Source: an uncultured Erysipelotrichaceae bacterium
GTDB lineage: Bacteria > Bacillota_I > Bacilli_A > Erysipelotrichales > Erysipelotrichaceae
NCBI GenBank assembly: GCA_902784015.1
Contig: CACZTC010000123.1
Span: 1 to 9,448 of the forward strand
Length of the DNA: 9,448 bases
Direction of reading: 5' to 3'
Below are positions 6,280 to 9,448 of this stretch, piece after piece. Below the pieces are notes generated by a model. That model saw only the letters and a list, made by a program, of their open reading frames with translations, was not told where the DNA came from and did no database searches. Numbering within the stretch: the stretch's first letter is position 1; each line of letters opens with the position of its first letter. A program made the position numbers and the translations under genes.

Positions 6280-7251
6280 ATGAGTAATGTTTTTAAGACT
6301 GTATTATTAATGGCTTTGCCGGCAAGTGGTAAATCAGAAGTAAGAAACTTCATGGCTAACATCGATGCCAAAAGATTAGAAGAGGATTTCCATATTGGTG
6401 AAAACCTACAATTAGATGATTTTCCATATGTTCACTTCATGAGAAGAATTGATGAAAGCTTAGTTGAACTTGGAAAAGAAAGAATCTTCTATCCTGGTGA
6501 AGAACCATTCAATGATGCAAGAGACTGGGGAACACTAATCCACTTATTAAATGAAGATTATAAGGATATGCATACTAGAGCTAAAGTTACTACTGATCAT
6601 GTAGCAGAACATCTATTCAACAGAATCGATAGAGCTTCAGAAGTAGTTGGCCTACCTCCACGTATGGCTTTACTTGATAAAGAAACACGTTTAAAGGTAG
6701 CAGACATGCTAGAAGAAGAAGCTAGAGTAATGCTCAAAGAAAAGGAAAGCCAATATCCTGACACATTTGAAGGAAAGACTATTGTCATCGAATGTGCTAG
6801 AGGTGGACCTGATGGTTCTTCACTACCATTAACTGGTTCTTATGGTTATCAATACTCGCTTCCAGAATTCTGTCCAGAAATTCTTGAAGAAGCAGCTATC
6901 CTATATATTTGGGTAACACCTGAAGAATCTAGAAGAAAGAATAATGATAGAGCTAATCCTGATGATCCTGGATCTAATTTATTCCACGGTGTACCTATGG
7001 CTGTGATGCTTGGGGATTATGGGGTTGATGATATGCAATATCTAAGAGAACATACAGAAGTAGAAAATACTATTACTGTTAATTCATTAGGTAAAACATA
7101 TCACCTTCCAATTGGTGTCTTCGATAATAGAGTAGATAAAACATCTTTCTTAAGACAAGATAAAGAAAATTGGGATGAAGCTTCTGTACAAGATATGACA
7201 GAATCAATCAAAGAAGCAACTGACACAATGTGGTCTAATTACAAGGGATAA
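6280..7251 (+). CDS. Uncharacterised P-loop, kinase-like protein
   Basis: I do not recognise the family of this 323-residue protein. Near the N-terminus TVLLMALPASGKSEVR (7-22) is a beta-strand followed by a Walker A-like loop with Lys18 and Ser19; the first Gly of the usual GxxxxGKS is Ala12. Residues 168-171 (IVIE, then CARGGPDGSS) look like a Walker B strand. The segment IWVTPEESRRKNNDR at 210-224 resembles the arginine-rich lid of P-loop nucleotide or small-molecule kinases. Other distinctive stretches are FYPGEEPFNDARDWG and HGVPMAVMLGDYGVDDM. There is no signal peptide or membrane helix, so it is probably cytoplasmic. It is likely co-transcribed with the nucleotidase, which hints at nucleotide or phosphate-ester metabolism, though that is only inference. 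Seventeen of its 19 arginine codons are AGA. Confidence 0.75.
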   Translation: MSNVFKTVLLMALPASGKSEVRNFMANIDAKRLEEDFHIGENLQLDDFPYVHFMRRIDESLVELGKERIFYPGEEPFNDARDWGTLIHLLNEDYKDMHTRAKVTTDHVAEHLFNRIDRASEVVGLPPRMALLDKETRLKVADMLEEEARVMLKEKESQYPDTFEGKTIVIECARGGPDGSSLPLTGSYGYQYSLPEFCPEILEEAAILYIWVTPEESRRKNNDRANPDDPGSNLFHGVPMAVMLGDYGVDDMQYLREHTEVENTITVNSLGKTYHLPIGVFDNRVDKTSFLRQDKENWDEASVQDMTESIKEATDTMWSNYKG

Positions 7252-7264
7252 TACTCCCTTTTTT
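7243..7264 (+). terminator. Terminator after the P-loop protein gene
   Basis: AAGGGA (7243-7248) pairs with TCCCTT (7255-7260) around the loop TAATAC, followed by six T in all (7259-7264). The stop codon TAA is in the loop, so the coding end and terminator are merged. The stem is only 6 bp, so strength is moderate. It separates this operon from the promoter at 7270. Confidence 0.65.
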
Positions 7265-7269
7265 CTTTG

Positions 7270-7278
7270 TGCTATAAT
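7270..7278 (+). promoter_or_regulatory. Extended -10 promoter of the exporter operon, predicted leaderless start
   Basis: TGCTATAAT is a perfect extended -10. The seventh base after it is the A of ATG at 7285, so transcription should begin at the start codon. No ribosome binding site precedes that ATG. No good -35 is seen at 16-18 bases. The -10-to-ATG distance (6 bases between) is identical to that of mntA. Confidence 0.65.
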
Positions 7279-7284
7279 TCAAAT

Positions 7285-7542
7285 ATGGTTGAAATAGAAA
7301 TGCCTATTAAAGATTTTTCTTTCTTAAGAAAAGAATTTTCAAATATTGATAAATATCTAGTTCATTTAACATATTCTGAAGAAGAAGTATCTTTTGAAAT
7401 ACCTGAAGATAAATATAATGATTTTATAATTGATTATCGTTCTACGCTTATAAGAAAAGGTACTAATGGTAAAGAATCTTTTAATGAAACTGGTGTCAGA
7501 TTAAACAATATTTTTAATGAATATATAGTTTATGGAAAATAA
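7285..7542 (+). CDS. Unrecognised 85-residue protein heading the exporter operon
   Basis: This is a small, soluble, charged protein without signal peptide, membrane helix or cysteine, and I cannot assign it to a family. It has an alternating polar/hydrophobic stretch (KYLVHLTYSEEEVSFEIP) suggestive of a beta-hairpin, then helices ending in RLNNIFNEYIVYGK. The start at 7285 is chosen over an in-frame TTG at 7267 because the -10 element occupies 7273-7278. An ATG at 7300 is also possible, but it has no ribosome site. Its last 11 bases overlap the exporter start, so translation is coupled and a role linked to the exporter is plausible. A small leader, adaptor or recognition protein for an exported product are all open options; I see no PqqD-like or double-glycine leader features. 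Confidence 0.6.
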   Translation: MVEIEMPIKDFSFLRKEFSNIDKYLVHLTYSEEEVSFEIPEDKYNDFIIDYRSTLIRKGTNGKESFNETGVRLNNIFNEYIVYGK

Positions 7543-9268
7543 AATATCGACGAAACAGTGGATAAAGCAAGTTATATGGCCATATAGATATAAAGTGGTT
7601 TTTTTATGTTTACTAGCCGCCTTAATATCTTTATTAAATTTAATTAATGCTGCTTTATTAAAGTCTATTATTGATGCTGCAGTATATAAAAACAAAACAC
7701 AAATAATTCATTATGCAATTATATTAGCTTTTATAACTGCTTTTGGTATTATTGTGAATCTATATTACAAGTATTCAAAAGAAAAGAATATTTATAGAAT
7801 TGAACATTATATACAGCATAGAGTATTTACAAATTTGCTATATAGTGACTTTGAAGAAGTTACAAACAAACACTCTGAAGATTGGCTGAATAGAATAAGA
7901 TTAGATTCAACTAAAGTTGCAACTGAATCAGTGTCTTTATTACCTGCGTTTATAGATATTACTATTAGTATTGTAGGTACAACATATTTAATATTAAAAA
8001 CTGCCCCTTCTTTTTTACCGTTAGTTCTAATTGGCGTCTTGATTGTCCTTTTTATTAATATTGTATTAAAAGAACCTTTTAAACAAAAACAACGTGAATT
8101 ACAAGAAACTTATGGCGAAAAGAATACTTATCTTTCTGAAGCTTTATCACACTTAATGATTGTAAAAGCATTTTGTAGAGAAAAAATTATTTCTCTTGGT
8201 GCACAAAAACAATTCGATAATCTATTCAAAAAGAAAGTCAATAAACTACGAATTACTACTTTCAAAAATAGTACTCATACCATTGCAGCTAAAATAGCTA
8301 TTATCGTAGTAGTAATATATTGTGCTTTTAACATTTTTAATAATAAATTAACTTATGGAACATGCATTATGTTACTAAGATTATTAAGCCAATTATCCGC
8401 ACCTTTAACGGAAATGAGTTATCGCCTATCTAGTATATTTGATACTACCGTTGGGGTAGAAAGGTTACAAGAGGCTGAATCTTTACCTTTGGATTCTAAT
8501 CTACCTCCTAAATCAGATGATGAAATACGTGATTATTATGATGCATCATTTAAGGAAATAGTTTTGAAGGATGCTACTTTTAGCTACTCAAATAAGAATG
8601 ATAAGCCTTCAAGTTTATCACCTACTGTTTTATCAAATGTTAATCTAACTATTCCAAAGCATAGCACTATAGCTATTACGGGATTAACAGGAAGTGGCAA
8701 AAGTACTTTATTTAAAATATTGCTAAGCCTATATCCATTAGAATCTGGGTCAAAGATTCTTAAAAATATTGATGGTTCAGAAGTAGAATTAAGTACTTCC
8801 TATCGTTCCCTATTCGCATATGTTCCACAAGGCAATCAATTGATGTCAGGCACAGTAAGAGACATGATAACCTTTGGAAGTGTTGTGGATAATAGTAAAG
8901 ATGAAGAGATTATGAAAGCTGCTGAAACAGCTTGCGCAAGTGAATTCATAAATATACTTCCTAATGGCTTGGATACGGATATTAAAGAAGGAGGTATTGG
9001 GTTATCAGAAGGACAACTTCAAAGGATTGCGATTGCCCGTGCTATCTTTACAAAAAGACCTGTCCTTTTATTAGATGAAGCAACTAGCGCTTTAGATGAA
9101 AAGACCGAATTGGAACTATTAAGCCATATCAAAAATCTAACAGATTGTACTTCTCTATTTGTTACGCATAGACTTGCTGCTTTATCAATATGTGAATACG
9201 AAATACATATTGATGGCGAAAACATTAGTGTTAAAAGTTTAAAGAATAATATGGAGAAATCTTCATGA
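7532..9268 (+). CDS. ABC exporter half-transporter (fused membrane and ATPase domains)
   Basis: This 578-residue type IV ABC exporter subunit has an N-terminal membrane domain with about six helices. They lie at about 22-43, 58-79, 134-155 and 161-179, then a pair containing AAKIAIIVVVIYCAFNIF and YGTCIMLLRLLSQLSAPL. The ATPase domain is complete: Walker A GLTGSGKST at 384-392, Q-loop Gln433, signature LSEGQ at 491-495, Walker B ending Asp515-Glu516, D-loop SALD, and switch His546. There is no N-terminal peptidase domain, so it is not a leader-processing peptide exporter. It probably works as a homodimer. The substrate is not readable from sequence, but the glycosyltransferase that overlaps its end by 4 bases suggests a lipid-linked glycan or a modified product. 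It starts inside the preceding gene without its own clear ribosome site. Confidence 0.88.
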   Translation: MENKISTKQWIKQVIWPYRYKVVFLCLLAALISLLNLINAALLKSIIDAAVYKNKTQIIHYAIILAFITAFGIIVNLYYKYSKEKNIYRIEHYIQHRVFTNLLYSDFEEVTNKHSEDWLNRIRLDSTKVATESVSLLPAFIDITISIVGTTYLILKTAPSFLPLVLIGVLIVLFINIVLKEPFKQKQRELQETYGEKNTYLSEALSHLMIVKAFCREKIISLGAQKQFDNLFKKKVNKLRITTFKNSTHTIAAKIAIIVVVIYCAFNIFNNKLTYGTCIMLLRLLSQLSAPLTEMSYRLSSIFDTTVGVERLQEAESLPLDSNLPPKSDDEIRDYYDASFKEIVLKDATFSYSNKNDKPSSLSPTVLSNVNLTIPKHSTIAITGLTGSGKSTLFKILLSLYPLESGSKILKNIDGSEVELSTSYRSLFAYVPQGNQLMSGTVRDMITFGSVVDNSKDEEIMKAAETACASEFINILPNGLDTDIKEGGIGLSEGQLQRIAIARAIFTKRPVLLLDEATSALDEKTELELLSHIKNLTDCTSLFVTHRLAALSICEYEIHIDGENISVKSLKNNMEKSS

Positions 9269-9448
9269 AAGAAAATGACATAACAGTTTCTGTCATTATA
9301 CCTGTTTACGAAGTCGAAGAATGGATTGAGCGCTTTATTAATTCTTTAAAAGCTCAATCTCTTTCTGGTTTAGAATTTATTTATGTGGATGATTGTGGAA
9401 ATGATGGCACAATGGATATCATTAATAGATTTAAAGAAGAAGATAATA
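9265..9448 (+). CDS. Family 2 glycosyltransferase, N-terminal fragment
   Basis: The gene runs off the window after 61 codons. The start overlaps the exporter stop as ATGA, with GGAG 8 bases upstream, so it belongs to the same operon. The fragment has the GT-A opening of family 2 enzymes: VSVIIPVYEVEEWIERFINSL (8-28, first strand and nucleotide-binding turn), then FIYVDDCGNDGTMDII with Asp42-Asp43, in the position of the usual VDDGSxDGT motif. Such enzymes transfer sugars from nucleotide sugars to glycan, lipid or protein acceptors. The acceptor, and any C-terminal domain or membrane helices, lie outside the window. Confidence 0.85.
   Translation, partial: MKENDITVSVIIPVYEVEEWIERFINSLKAQSLSGLEFIYVDDCGNDGTMDIINRFKEEDN

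Noticed and set aside
7267..7284. TTG at 7267 as the start of the small protein
   Set aside because: It has no ribosome site and would have to be transcribed from an unseen promoter further upstream, since the -10 element lies inside these codons.

Overview
The window is low-GC, AT-rich bacterial DNA with Shine-Dalgarno sites of the AGGAGG type, short intergenic gaps and the standard code (Trp is TGG; TGA is used as a stop). This fits a member of the Bacillota (Firmicutes). Gene content and style are compatible with a host-associated lineage such as Erysipelotrichia, but that placement is a weak guess. Nothing in the window is a tRNA, rRNA, insertion sequence or CRISPR array, and no gap exceeds about 100 bases.

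Positions 1-2991 (+ strand) hold a PhnDCEE ABC importer for phosphonates or a related phosphorus compound: the C-terminal part of the binding protein, the ATPase and two membrane subunits, closed by a strong terminator. A terminator-like hairpin also lies between the binding protein and the ATPase. Positions 2924-3788 (- strand) hold a two-gene toxin-antitoxin module. It comprises a minimal nucleotidyltransferase (MntA type) fused to an N-terminal HTH, followed by a HEPN ribonuclease (HepT type). Four copies of a TTGCAC half-site lie in and around its promoter, which places the predicted transcript start exactly on the ATG. The toxin frame runs through the phn terminator into the end of phnE. 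Positions 3887-4648 (- strand) hold a protein tyrosine/lipid phosphatase with its own terminator.

Divergent from it, 4724-7251 (+ strand) holds a cytoplasmic-looking 5'-nucleotidase/cyclic phosphodiesterase-like metallophosphatase. It is followed by a 323-residue P-loop, kinase-like protein of unrecognised family, ending in a terminator. Positions 7285-9448 (+ strand) form a tightly overlapped operon: an unrecognised 85-residue protein, a 578-residue ABC exporter half-transporter, and the start of a family 2 glycosyltransferase that runs off the window. Its extended -10 promoter again predicts a leaderless message.

Taken together the first two thirds have a phosphorus theme (uptake of an organophosphorus compound, nucleotidase, phosphatase, kinase-like protein) interrupted by a toxin-antitoxin module. 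The last third looks like a surface-glycan or secreted-product operon. The least explained items are the P-loop protein, the small protein that heads the exporter operon, and the transcription and translation layout of the toxin-antitoxin module.
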